Assembly: GCA_914767715.1 (NCBI GenBank)
Contig: OU612066.1
Location: 29,300,283-29,364,282 of the forward strand
From: Membranipora membranacea
Lineage: Eukaryota; Bryozoa; Gymnolaemata; Cheilostomatida; Membraniporidae
Direction of reading: 5' to 3'
DNA length: 64,000 nucleotides
The position numbers and the translations under genes are program-made. Below are positions 52,926-63,739 of this stretch, piece after piece (position 1 is the first letter of the stretch; each line of letters starts with the position of its first letter). The notes under the pieces are model-generated. The model was not told the origin of the DNA. It did not search any database and worked only from the letters and a program-made list of their open reading frames with translations.

Positions 52926-53826
52926 TAGTTATCTTGGTGTCACCATACATTCCAGCATGAAATGGAATACACACATAGCTGTCGTAGTAAAAAAGGCAAA
53001 TTGTTCCCTGGGTCTGATTAAAAGAGGGCTAAAAGAAGCCCCAACTAAGACAAAACTGGTTGCATACAAAACTATGGTTATGCCTATTCTAGAATATGCA
53101 TGTCAGGTGTGGTCGCCCCATAATATTGGCCTGAAAACTAGCCTTGAAAAAATCCAGAGGAATGCTGTTAAATGGATATACCATTTGAATAAAACTGATA
53201 GCATCACTGACTGTATGACTAATCATGCCATTCCTCTTTTGTCTGATAGGAGAGATGCTATTGATGTAACCTTCCTCAGAAAGGTAGAAGGCGGATTATT
53301 TGACATTAAACTAAACACCTACTTACGCTTCAATTCAGCATTACATGATACCAGAGGTAAAACAATTAGTTGGCAGCATAGCTGTGATGCCTGGACTCAC
53401 AGTTATTTCAATAGAATGAGGTCAGAGGTCAAAGTGTACTTTCCACCCGACTAACTGTATCATGTTTATCACACACTACTAACATCGACAACAACGTATG
53501 CGGTTCACTTTGGTCAACTTTTGTGGTCTATCTCTAATCAAATCCTTTCTTTAACACTGGACAGGCATTTTCTTTTCATACCAAAAATCACTTGAGTGGT
53601 GCATCAGGCCATACTGATTGCTTGACTGTTTACAAATTGTTTTCTTTTTCTTTAACTTAATTGAATTAGACTAATAGGGAAATAATACAATTCCCTGCCT
53701 CCTCAGCTATGAAATACGCTCTAGTCTAAACCCTCCCTCCCACACGGATAATGATGGTATATTTATCCAAAAGTGCCCGTGATGTGGACGGTTTGGATTA
53801 AGTTGAAGGTAAGGTAAGGTAAGTTA
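52926..53826 (+). mobile_element. LINE 3' fragment, other family, head to head with the previous one
   Basis: The plus frame reads YLGVTIHSSMKWNTHI, KKANCSLGLIKRGLKEAP, YKTMVMPILEYACQVWSP, LEKIQRNAVKWIY and FNRMRSEVKVYFPPD, stopping at 53454. This is the post-palm part of LINE RT. The 3' UTR ends in GGTAAGGTAAGGTAAG (53810-53825). It begins within a few bases of where the minus-strand LINE begins, so the two are joined at their truncated 5' ends. Confidence 0.8.
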
Positions 53827-55818
53827 CACTATTATCTCGGGAAAAACACTTTCTTCAGGGGTGGGTTGGAAAATGAGAGCCTTCAAACCCCCCTTACTTA
53901 TTTGGCCTTAGCCTGTATTGATTTAGTTTGGATAAAAGCTCGGTAGGCTGTGTGTTTAGGCTATGAAGCACTGCTGTCTGGAGCCTTCCAGTCACCGATA
54001 GCCTGCCAAGGCTCAACTCAATTGGGATTGCTCATATTCTTTTATTTTCCTCTCATAATTGCAATCTTCTTGACCTTGACCCAAATATAATGTATTGAGG
54101 CAAATATGTTCATTTATCAGTCTAATGTGATTGGCCAGTATACTCATAGCAGTGCTATGATTGGTCTGTAATAAATAGCTTTTGATTACATTATTATTAG
54201 GTGTTAATAATCACAGGCTAATCTTGTTACAACAAACTGCTTCAATGTTCCAAGGAGTTTGAATCTCCCCAACTCCTCTTGAATGTACACTTCAAGGCTA
54301 TTAGCAAGGGTACTATGCAAGGGACACGTGACATTGGCAAAGGAAACTATGCCCTTGCCTTCTCTCTTTTCAATCAGTCCACTAACAGTTAATAAGTCAA
54401 TAACAACACACAATCAAGGAAACCTAGATGCAATACATAGGGCTAGGCCTATCACATGAATGATTGACATATCTAGTTAGTTAGCAGGTGGTTTACTTGC
54501 CTACAGCCGCGATAAAAGCTTTTCCCAGCAACCCATTTAGTCCCATGACTGATGGGTTACTATATATTACACAGGTCTACTCAAAAACCTTGGTCAGAGG
54601 ACAATACTACTGATGCCCTACTGGATGGGTACATGTACCCACTCTGAACCCAAATGCCCTACCCATGGGATGGTATTCTGGAACAATGTCCAAACCTTAT
54701 GTTTTTATGTCCAAAAACTGAGGCACGCCCCTTACGCCCCCCTAGGCGGTCTAGCGTGATGTCGTCTTTGATATTTGATATTTTATTATTTGGTCTATGG
54801 CAATGTGTTTGACTGCCCCTTTCAGTTTTTGTTGTTTCCAGATCCAGAAACAACAGATTGTATTTGTAATACTAGTTGTTAATCTATCAATCTGGTCAGT
54901 GGTCGGAGACAAAACAACAAAAACTCATGTGTCGCAGTCAAACATTGCCGAAGTCCAGGTTCTGGAGTAGACCTATGCTTTGTTCATAGTCACTGTCGGA
55001 CTGATTGTACTCCTTGATTACTTGAAGGCCTACTTCATTTTTAAAAAGGTACATTTCTTCAAATTCGCTTTATTCCTCCGACCTCTCATTACAACAAATT
55101 ATGCTGTTCTCAATGGGCGCTAAAATCCATTGTGTGTAAGTCGTGCTGTAAGACATGTCCCATGCAGCACCTGCCACACGTCTCACAACACCTGAGTGTT
55201 CGATTGGACTTAGTACCTTAAATCGGTCTTAGCACGCAGAATGGGTTGCACGAATAAACCCTCTACTATGATTTTTTCATAAAACTGGCTACTGCTCACA
55301 CAGAACTGGATTTTTTCCATAATGCTGACCAGATTGAAAAGCAACAACTTCTTACTGAGGCAATCTGTTGGTTCTGGTGTAATTTCCCACAAATCAATGG
55401 ACGGAAACTCCATACCTATTGCAATAACTTATTACTCTAATTCGGTGGGTTTATGCAAGTAGCATGACATCAATTATTATGATCAAGTATTGTGCTACTA
55501 CCGCGACAAATGATCTGAAGCAACGCTGGTGCAAAAGATGAATAAACAGTGAAAACTGCTTCGCTGTGGTAATAGCATGGAAAACAAGTACCTCTTTAAT
55601 CTACTCATGTTTGTCCATAGGACTACCGCATATTGGTTTCCACACTCCCAAAACCAAATTGGGAAATGCAATTGTCCTATGTGTTGGTTGATTAATTCAC
55701 TGCTCTTGCCAAAGATGAAAATTTCCAAGCGCCTTCTAGTATGAATTAATGCCATAATTTTCATGGGTCAAGTGATAAGTGAGTTTACCCATGAGTCAAT
55801 TTTCTCTTTTCAGTTGCG
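53827..55818. other. Intergenic, no gene supported
   Basis: Small ORFs on the minus strand (54204-54413, 54659-54853, 55210-55413, 55498-55764) carry no domain and no compatible splice sites. I see no repeats beyond the LINE tail. The 5' part of the glutaredoxin-like gene, including a 5' UTR intron ending TTTTCAG at 55813, borders the right side. Confidence 0.4.
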
Positions 55819-56709
55819 ATGATTTCCAGGATGTGTAGACTACCACTTCTCTTTTCTAAGCCTTCAATGAACCCATCAGTTGTGAGATTATGCAGCAAAG
55901 CTGCATCGCTCCCTAAGCTCACTCTCTTCTCTAAGTCTGGTGATTGTTCACTATGTGATGATATGAAAGAGGAGTTAGAGCCTTACCTGCATCATGTATG
56001 TATATATGCTAATATTAAGCTTCTTTCTTATGACCGCTGATCATACATCAATGGAAATAGCAGATTGACATATTCTTAACAAGAAAATTTATATCTAATA
56101 AAAAAAATCATATCCATTTATGGTCTCGATACCCTGTGATACCGTGTGAGAAACGAGGTCGAATGCCCTTCCTGACACCACCGTGATCCACTGGGAATCG
56201 GACACGGGACCACACCACTTGATTAAAAGACCCATGCCCTATCCATTGCACCACTCCAAATTTTTGTCTAATATGGCAGCTCATATGGGTGGCCTTACTT
56301 GCTTATCTGTATCGTATATAACAATATTTCACTTCTTTGAGCACATCCGAAAATAGTCTAGAATTGCCTTCCTTGGCAAGCTCTGTTGGTGTTGGCCTCC
56401 CCCACCCAGCAACAAAGCTTGTCAGAAAAGGCTAAGTCTAACAGTCATTACTTTCCTAATGTACGTGTGGTATCCCAAGAAGTAAATCTCCTTGGTCCTT
56501 TCCCCTTGTTGTATTTTTCTATGTAATACCAATGTGTTTTGTAGTTTGAGTTTGAGGAAATAGACATCTTACTCGATGAGCATGCATTTTGGAGAAGAAG
56601 GTATAAATACGAGATTCCTGTTGTACATCTCAACGGTAAAATTCTAATGAAGCACTGGTTTAATCAGGAGAAGATGAATGCTGCTCTCGCTGACTCTGTA
56701 CAATCTTGA
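55819..56709 (+). CDS. C5orf63: Glutaredoxin-like protein, C5orf63/DUF836 family, complete
   Basis: Small thioredoxin-fold protein. Exon 1 (55819-55995) gives a basic, Ser-rich N-terminus that could be a mitochondrial targeting sequence (RMCRLPLLFSKP, VVRLCSKAA), then PKLTLFSKSGDCSLCDDMKE with the redox-type CSLC (Cys-x-x-Cys). Exon 2 (56545-56709) joins in phase 0 and reads FEFEEIDILLDEHAFWRRRY, KYEIPVVHLNGKILMKHWFN, which contains the cis-proline (IPV) of the fold and matches the family's EVDIT..E....ERYKFDIPVFHLNG. Length is 113 residues, as in vertebrate homologues. The reaction in vivo is not established for this family. An AATAAA polyadenylation signal lies near 56812. The tandem array at 56.9-58.7 kb starts about 190 bp downstream. 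Confidence 0.9.
56163..56262 (-). mobile_element. tRNA-derived SINE in the C5orf63-like intron
   Basis: On the minus strand: GGAGTGGTGCAATGGATAGG (A-box), a B-box-like TGTCCGATTCCC, then GGTGGTGTCAGGAAGGGCAT. The last block resembles the conserved central V domain of vertebrate V-SINEs. The tail continues left toward 56110. Confidence 0.65.
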
Positions 56710-56894
56710 AGGATATGCACATAATGCGGTTCAGCTTAGACTGTGTGAAAATGTGGAAGTTGATTCATGAACAAAGTGTCAACATTTGAGTGTTTGATTC
56801 AAAGAACAACTCAATAAAACTATTTCTTGGTAAGGCAGCCATTAATCACCCTAATGATTCAAAGTGATCCAGAACTGGGTCTTGAACTAATTAA

Positions 56895-58690
56895 GGATTT
56901 ATAATAGAATTATGTTTTTTTACATTTCAATGAGGGCTTCAATGAATGCGTCCATGTTATCAGATTTTTAACCAGCGGTGCCTTCAGTAAGAAAATTATG
57001 CAATCAAATTTCGACGAATAAAATACTTGATAATACCGAGATTTATTTTCAATCTGATGATGATGATAAGCACACTGATTTTTAGGAATGCTTTTTGCTA
57101 TATTTGTATGACAAACAAGCTGGTCAATCCTCCAGTCGCACTGCAAACAAATTAGTTCTTAATTTGTTTATTTTGTTGAGCAAAACATTTCAATGAGGGC
57201 TTCAACGAATGCGTTCATGTTATCAGATTTTTAACCGGCCGTGCCTTCAGTAAGAAAATTACGCAATCAAATTTCGACGAATAAAATACTTGATAATACC
57301 GAGATTTATTTTCAATCTGATGATGATGATAAGCAACACTGATTTTCAGGAATGCTTTTTGCTATATTTGTATGACAAACAAGCTGGTCAATCCTCCAGT
57401 CGCACTGCAAACAAATTAGTTCTTAATTTGTTTATTTTATTGAGCAAAACAAAAACATAATGATTTATAAAAGAATTATGTTTTTTTTACATTTCAATGA
57501 GGGCTTCAACGAATGTGTTCATGTTATCAGATTTTTAACCGGCGGTGCCTTCAGTAAGAAAATTACGCAATCAAATGTCGACGAATAAAATACTTGATAA
57601 TACCGAGATTTATTTCCAATCTGATGATGATGATAAGCAACACTGATTTTCAGGAATGCTTTTTGCTATATTTGTATGACAAACAAGCTGGTCAATCCTC
57701 CAGTCGCACTGCAAACAAATTAGTTCTTAATTTGTTTATTTTGTTGAGCAAAACAAAAACAATGATTTATAAAAAGAACTATGTTTTTTTTACATTTCAA
57801 TGAGGGCTTCAACGAATGCGTTCATGTTATCAGATTTTTAACCAGCGGTACCTTCAGTAAGAAAATTATGCAATCAAATTTCGAAGAATAAAATACTTGA
57901 TAATACCGAGATTTATTTTCAATCTGATGATGATGATAAGCAACACTGATTTTCAGGAATGCTTTTTGCTATATTTGTATGACAAACAAGCTGGTCAATC
58001 CTCCAGTCGCACTGCAAACAAATTAGTTCTTAATTTGTTTATTTTGTTGAGCAAAACAAAAACATAATGATTTATAAAAGAACTATGTTTTTTTTTACAT
58101 TTCAATGAGGGCTTCAACGAATGCGTTCATGTTATCAGATTTTTAACCAGCGGTACCTTCAGTAAGAAAATTATGCAATCAAATTTCGAAGAATAAAATA
58201 CTTGATAATACCGAGATTTATTTTCAATCTGATGATGATGATAAGCAACACTGATTTTCAGGAATGCTTTTTGCTATATTTGTATGACAAACAAGCTGGT
58301 CAATCCTCCAGTCGCACTGCAAACAAACTAGTTCTTAACTTTTTATTTTATTGAGCAAAACAAAAACATAATGATTTATAAAAGAATTATGTTTTTTTTA
58401 CATTTCAATGAGGGCTTCAACGAATGTGTTCATGTTATCAGATTTTTAACCAGCGGTGCCTTCAGTAAGAAAATTATGCAATCAGATTTTGAAAAATATA
58501 ATACTTAATAATACCGAGATTTATTTTCAATCTGATGATGATGATAAACAACACTGATTTTCAGGAAGGATTTTTGCTAATATTTGTATGACAAACCATC
58601 TGGTCAACCCCAACATCCTCCTTTCTCTAGCACTGCAAACAAATGAGTTCTTTATCTGTTTATTTAATTGAGCAAAACACAAAAACATCC
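56895..58690. repeat. Six-copy tandem repeat, ~304 bp unit
   Basis: Units start at 56922, 57185, 57489, 57792, 58097 and 58400 (marker ACATTTCAATGAGGGCTTC), giving spacings of 263, 304, 303, 305 and 303 bp. Copy 1 lacks about 40 bp at its right junction. Copies 2-5 are almost identical; copy 6 diverges in its second half. Shared internal text includes GCGGTGCCTTCAGTAAGAAA, ATACTTGATAATACCGAG and TCAATCCTCCAGTCGCACTG. No conserved ORF spans a unit. Confidence 0.95.
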
Positions 58691-59441
58691 GACAGCAGAT
58701 ATACTAGGTTTTTCATTAGCTTTTTGAGCTACTAGCCAGCATTAAAAACGGTGTAAGATGAGCTTTATCATGTTTATAATGAAAATGAAACCAATGAGCT
58801 AACATCTTATCAATTTCGACCAGACCCAAAAAACGATGAACATTTGATGAGGCTTTTTTTTACTGACTACCACTTTATGTACAAGAAAGATCCTAGAATC
58901 ATCTCCTAATATAAGATGACTGCTGGTCAGATGTTGAGGTGATTTTGTGTACAGCTACAAGTCCTTTATTGGTAAGGGTATGTAAAGTATGACATATCTC
59001 AAGTTTGATCTCGTTTGCCTTCACTAGTTGTTGCACCCCCTCTACCGATGGCATTCAATCTTAATTGACTCCTTACAATTAAATTGCTCGATTAAAAACT
59101 GATGTCTCGAAATGTGTAGGTTTGTTTCATTTTAATTGGTCTGTTTTAATGAATGAACAATTCTATGCAGCCGCTTGTCATGAAGAGGCTGGTCAACCTA
59201 GATTTCAAAGACATGTTGTTTAAAAAATTGATAGTTCCACCCGGCAAATGGATTTCAAGTATTTAAAAACTAAAGCAGAAGTTAAAGTTTATTGCCCTTG
59301 GCTTAACACTTGCGGTACTTGGTAAAAAAATATAATGCAAAGGCTCTAACTATGAGGAAAACAATCAATCAATCATATATGTTACATGATGGAACGAAAT
59401 AGCACACTTATTAGAATATAACTCCATGTAAAACTTGATCT
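58691..59441. other. Intergenic; 3' flank of the NIDO gene
   Basis: No ORF or repeat of note. The 3' UTR of the minus-strand NIDO gene ends somewhere in this stretch. Confidence 0.4.
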
Positions 59442-62400
59442 TTAAAAGGGTAAATTTTCAGCGTAGACTGAGCCAACTTGCAAAAGACGCTGATCAGGCT
59501 CTTTTCTCCTTCGTTTTCTCTTTTTCTTTGACTTTTTGAATTTCTTCGGTTTAACTTGATTTGATAACATCTGCTCTTGTTTGGCGGCCTCATATGGTTC
59601 TTTCTCTTGGCTGAGATTATTTGATAACGAGTGTGGCTCTTCTGATCCTAGGGGATCTTCAGACCATGCGTTAGAGGAGCGCAATGTTGGTAATTTATCT
59701 GAAAGAACACTTTCATGCAAGGCATATCTCTTTGGCCTGGTCACCTCTGGCGATGGAGATACAGTATCGAACAATCCATTTTCCACCTCAGTCAAAAGCG
59801 AAGGAACATCAACAGGTTTGACATCTGTGTGTCTTTTTGTGAACTTCACCTTCACAGAATCATTGGCTGGGGGAACAAGTGATTCTATTGACAGTGGCGG
59901 CAATCCATTTTCTAGGTTTGCCACATATCCTAGGGTTTTAGTCTCTTTTACCATAAATTTGCTGTCGTCTATCGAAGATGGGTGGTCAGTTGAATCACCC
60001 TTTGCACCGAGCTGGAAAGAATATTGCGTAAGATTGTTGTCAATGCTCCCTGTTTGTCTCATATGTTTATCCTGTGCCCCAGTTATCTCTATATTCTTCA
60101 ATGTGTATGATTCACCTCCATTAGAGGGTTTTTCTTCATTTAACATCCTCAAAGGAGGAAGGTTATGTCTCACTGTTGAAGATTGTTGTTCATTCACACT
60201 TGCTAACTTCGGATGCTGCTCTCCTAACGGTGTCATTGTCACTTTGCTAATCTTTGTTAAACTTGGGAGTACTTTGCTATTCGCTGGCGAAGCTGTAATC
60301 AACTCAGGCCAAACATGGTTTATTGGTGGATGACTTGCATTCTCTGTCATTTCTTCTCCGTAATCCAAGTCATACGGTAAATCCAACTGGGAGAGCTTGA
60401 TTTTCATCTGCTTCTTGAGGAAAAGGAGGATGAAAACTATCAGTAGGACAAGAATGCCTGCCACCGAACCCGTTATCAATTGTATATGGTTTATGGTTGT
60501 GATGGTTGTTGTTTTCGGTACTGAAGTTGTTGTTCTTGGGATTGTGGTTGTGGGGATGGTTGTTGTTGTTGTTGTTGGAAAAGCTGTAGTGATCTTTATT
60601 GTTGTGGTGGTTGTTGTGGTTGGACTTGTGGTGGGATTGGTGGTTATAGTTGTGGGGATAGTGTTTGCTGTTGTTGAGGGGATTGTGGTTGTTGTTGTGA
60701 CGACCGCAGTTGTTTTAATAGGTACTGTGGTTGTTGGTACAGTTGTTGTTGTGGCTGAGATTGCTGATGTAGTTAGTACGGTAGTTGTTGTGGGGATTGT
60801 GGTTGTTGTTGTTGGGATGGTGGTTGTTGTGGTTGGGAAGGTGGTCGTTGTGGTTGGGATGGTGGCTGTTGTGGTTGGTATGGTGGTTGTTGTGGTTGGG
60901 ATGGTGGTTGTTGTGGTTGGGATGGTGGTTGTTGTGGTTGGGATGGTGGTTGTTGTGGTTAGGATGGTGGTTGTTGTGGTTGGGATGGTGGTTGTTGTCG
61001 TTGGGATGGTGGTTGTTGTCGTTGGTATGGTGGTTGTTGTCGTTGGTATAGTTGACGTTGTGGTTGGTATTGTTGTTGTTGGGATGGTGGTTGTTGTGGT
61101 TGGGAAGGTGGTCGTTGTGGTTGGGATGGTGGCTGTTGTGGTTGGTATGGTGGTTGTTGTGGTTGGGATGGTGGTTGTTGTGGTTGGGATGGTGGTTGTT
61201 GTGGTTGGGATGGTGGTTGTTGTAGTTAGGATGGTGGTTGTTGTGGTTGGGATGGTGGTTGTTGTCGTTGGGATGGTGGTTGTTGTCGTTGGTATGGTGG
61301 TTGTTGTCGTTGGTATAGTTGACGTTGTGGTTGGTATTGTTGTTGTTGTGGTTGGTATTGTTGTTGTTGTGGGGATTGTGGTTGTTGTGGTAGGGATGGT
61401 TGTTGTCGTTGTCGTGGTTATTGATGGTGAAAATGTAGCATTTGCATCTAAAATAAAAAATATGTGGACTTCATTGCCATAGAGCAGTAGATAATATAAG
61501 CCCGAAAATAGACTAATAAATCTTGGGTGAACAAGTGACGGGCAGCACTAATTTTTGACAGCTAGTTGTGAGTCTATATCAAGTGATGATACTTTGCTCT
61601 TTCAAGTACAAGCAAAGGGCAACATTCTTCATTCTCCAGATTTATTTAAAACAAGCCATATTGACATCAAGTGTTGATGATGTATAAGTGCCAATGAACG
61701 CCTATCTAAATCTATGGTCTAGCTCTAAACTCTAGATTGATTTGTCTAGCATTTTGTGCTAATGGTGTTGAGGCTTCAGGACCAATTGAAGAGCATATCT
61801 GAATGTACTCTTCCTAATCCCAGTATTTTGTTTCCATCTATTTTTATGAGCGTTAGATAGCGTGTTAGATGGTGCTTTATTGTACTTATCCTACTTACCT
61901 GGTATTACAACAGTTGCGCTATCAAGTCTAAATAACCATTGTCCTGATCCACCAACATTTGAGTTGAGTCCTATATCAGATATGTTTGATGATTGTGATC
62001 CTGGCACTGCATAAAAGTTGATTCCGTCTCCAGCATCAAACCCGACTTGAGCTGGGACACCATTGGATACTGATCCAAATGTCCAGTCAATATCTCCGTA
62101 GAGATACTGCACATAAGTCTTTTGGTTATCATCGCTTGCAACAACACATTGGTAGAAATTTTCCTGGAAGGGATTGGCAGAGAAAGAAGCATACAATAAA
62201 TATTCCTAGTCAGTGGTAGACAAGAGGATTCCATGCTCATATTTAGCAGTGCTTCAAAGACTGTATAAACTTGATGTATAAGTTGAGGAGAACACTGGGA
62301 ACCACTATGTATGCAAGAGTGTACAGGGAAATTAATTGCTATATACTTATATGTAGCACACCTACCCCGTTTACTACTGCTGAGCCACCGAAAGCTATGA

Positions 62401-63221
62401 CATCCTCCCATGTAACCACTAAAGCCCATGTAGCTGTAAAACTAGTCTGATACGATTCAGAAACTGCGAAAAAATTCAAAAGATTAGCTGGGTAACATGA
62501 AGAGGAAATAGCAAAAGTTAGATCAAATTGAGGAATACATCTGCAAAAGTTTGGAATGGCATTATTGCTTTTTTCCATCTTTAAAATGATATTCAACCAC
62601 AAACTGTAAACAATTTTAAAATGCTCAGTAGTTATGTCCTTGCTAAATGTAGTATTCTGCCTATTGGTTGGATGTTTTATATTATGGAAAACAAAACAAA
62701 TTATATGGATACATTTCCGTTATAGCTATGCACTGTTTGTTTTATCCAACCGACAGTGTAACAGCCATGTTTGACTGCATAAGGCAGGCCGTTAAGCAGC
62801 AACCTGAACTGAATTTGATCTAGAAATAGCCTAGGTGATGAGTGATAATAAGTTCAGATAAAACGAGTTCAGATTGGTGCTTCACGTTATTATTTGGTGT
62901 TATGGTAGGTTTTTATTGCGTACATTTAACAAGCGTGTTTGTTAGGTTATACTTCTCTAGACTTCAATATGAATTTGATAGTATTTAAAAAGCTTTCAGG
63001 TGTGTTATTTGCTGAATTTAAGATTACCACTCACTGAATGTCGAGACGTTGTGCAGTAAAACTGTGTCAGTTGTCTCCCTTGCCCATAGATTTCCGCCAA
63101 GTTGAAGATTAGCATCTGCCCAGAATACGGCAATAATCCCAACGCCTGTCTGATGTGGGAAACTCACCGGTGTGTAACCTGTTTCAGTTTGATTGAGACT
63201 GATTATCCCATTAGTACAAAC
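59442..63221 (-). CDS. NIDO-domain, mucin-like stalk, transmembrane protein (5' exons missing)
   Basis: Exons 63035-63221, 62366-62463, 61899-62163 and 59442-61447 join in phase to 851 codons. The first three encode a NIDO (nidogen extracellular) domain: VCTNGIISLNQTETGYTPVS, VGIIAVFWADANLQLGGNLW, ARETTD, ATWALVVTWEDVIAFGG, ENFYQCVVASDDNQKTYVQY, QVGFDAGDGINFYAVPGS, NVGGSGQWLFRLD. The last exon is 2 kb: a Thr/Pro stalk of TIPTTTT-type repeats (about 61430-60490), a transmembrane helix (GSVAGILVLLIVFILLFL) and a ~320-residue cytoplasmic tail with several Tyr sites (LPYDLDYGEE, LTQYSFQL, VYAENLPF) and a polybasic run (KKFKKSKKKRKRRRKEP). The signal peptide and N-terminus lie upstream, possibly off-window. 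By domain content it is a heavily O-glycosylated adhesion-type surface protein; no orthologue is named. A long plus-strand frame over the stalk is only its antisense shadow. Confidence 0.88.
60780..61430. repeat. Coding minisatellite of the mucin stalk, with ~267 bp higher-order duplication
   Basis: A 21-bp unit (plus strand GGTTGTTGTGGTTGGGATGG and variants) is repeated many times. A block at about 60815-61060 recurs at about 61082-61330, as shown by the rare variants GGGAAGGTGGTCGTTGTGG and GGTATAGTTGACGTTG occurring once per block at the same offset. The block length is a multiple of three (about 89 residues), keeping the stalk in frame. Confidence 0.88.
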
Positions 63222-63394
63222 CTATTCGAGTATATAAAGGAGTATGCAAAAGAGATCTGTGATCACTCATAAATATATACGTAAAAATCACAAGCTTATA
63301 CGCCACATTGTACCAGAACATACGATTGAGGGTGCCTCGCTTCTAGTCACTACCTCCCTATGAGAATATGGCTGGATTGCTTATCGACGATGAT

Positions 63395-63510
63395 CAAATG
63401 ATCAAAGAACTTGACTTGGCCGGATCTTCTTCCAAACACCAACGCAATCCCTTGGAATCAAACACGGTCCTCTCACACACCTTACAGCCATTGAGCCATG
63501 GCCGCTATGT
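63395..63510 (-). mobile_element. tRNA-derived SINE related to the one at 56.2 kb
   Basis: On the minus strand: GCGGCCATGGCTCAATGGCT (A-box), CCGTGTTTGATTCCAAGGGA (B-box), then TTGGTGTTTGGAAGAAGATC, a variant of the GTGTCAGGAAGGGCAT block at 56.2 kb. Upstream of the NIDO gene. Confidence 0.6.
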
Positions 63511-63739
63511 ATGGTTGCCGTAAACCGTTATTGATTATTATGCATTTGATGCGATACTGTATACTCGAAAAAAGGTTACATATATGATCAAGGAGTATTT
63601 TGTGATCAAACTCTGTGTTTAGATATGTCCAAGGAATTATAAGATATACTTATAACGTGAGACCGTACATTAAATCCTGGGGAAGAAAGTCCCTCAGTTG
63701 AAATTTATATCTATAGTAACATTGCGTTCCTAGCTCTTA

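Noticed and set aside
56895-58690. CRISPR array
   Set aside because: Repeats are ~304 bp head-to-tail units without spacers, in a eukaryotic sequence; it is a satellite-like array.
59581-60333. 250-codon plus-strand ORF
   Set aside because: Antisense to the cytoplasmic tail of the NIDO gene; no start context or domain.
60397-61482. 361-codon plus-strand ORF of Val/Gly repeats
   Set aside because: It is the antisense shadow of the Thr/Pro stalk of the NIDO gene. The minus strand has the transmembrane segment, the splice sites and the domains.
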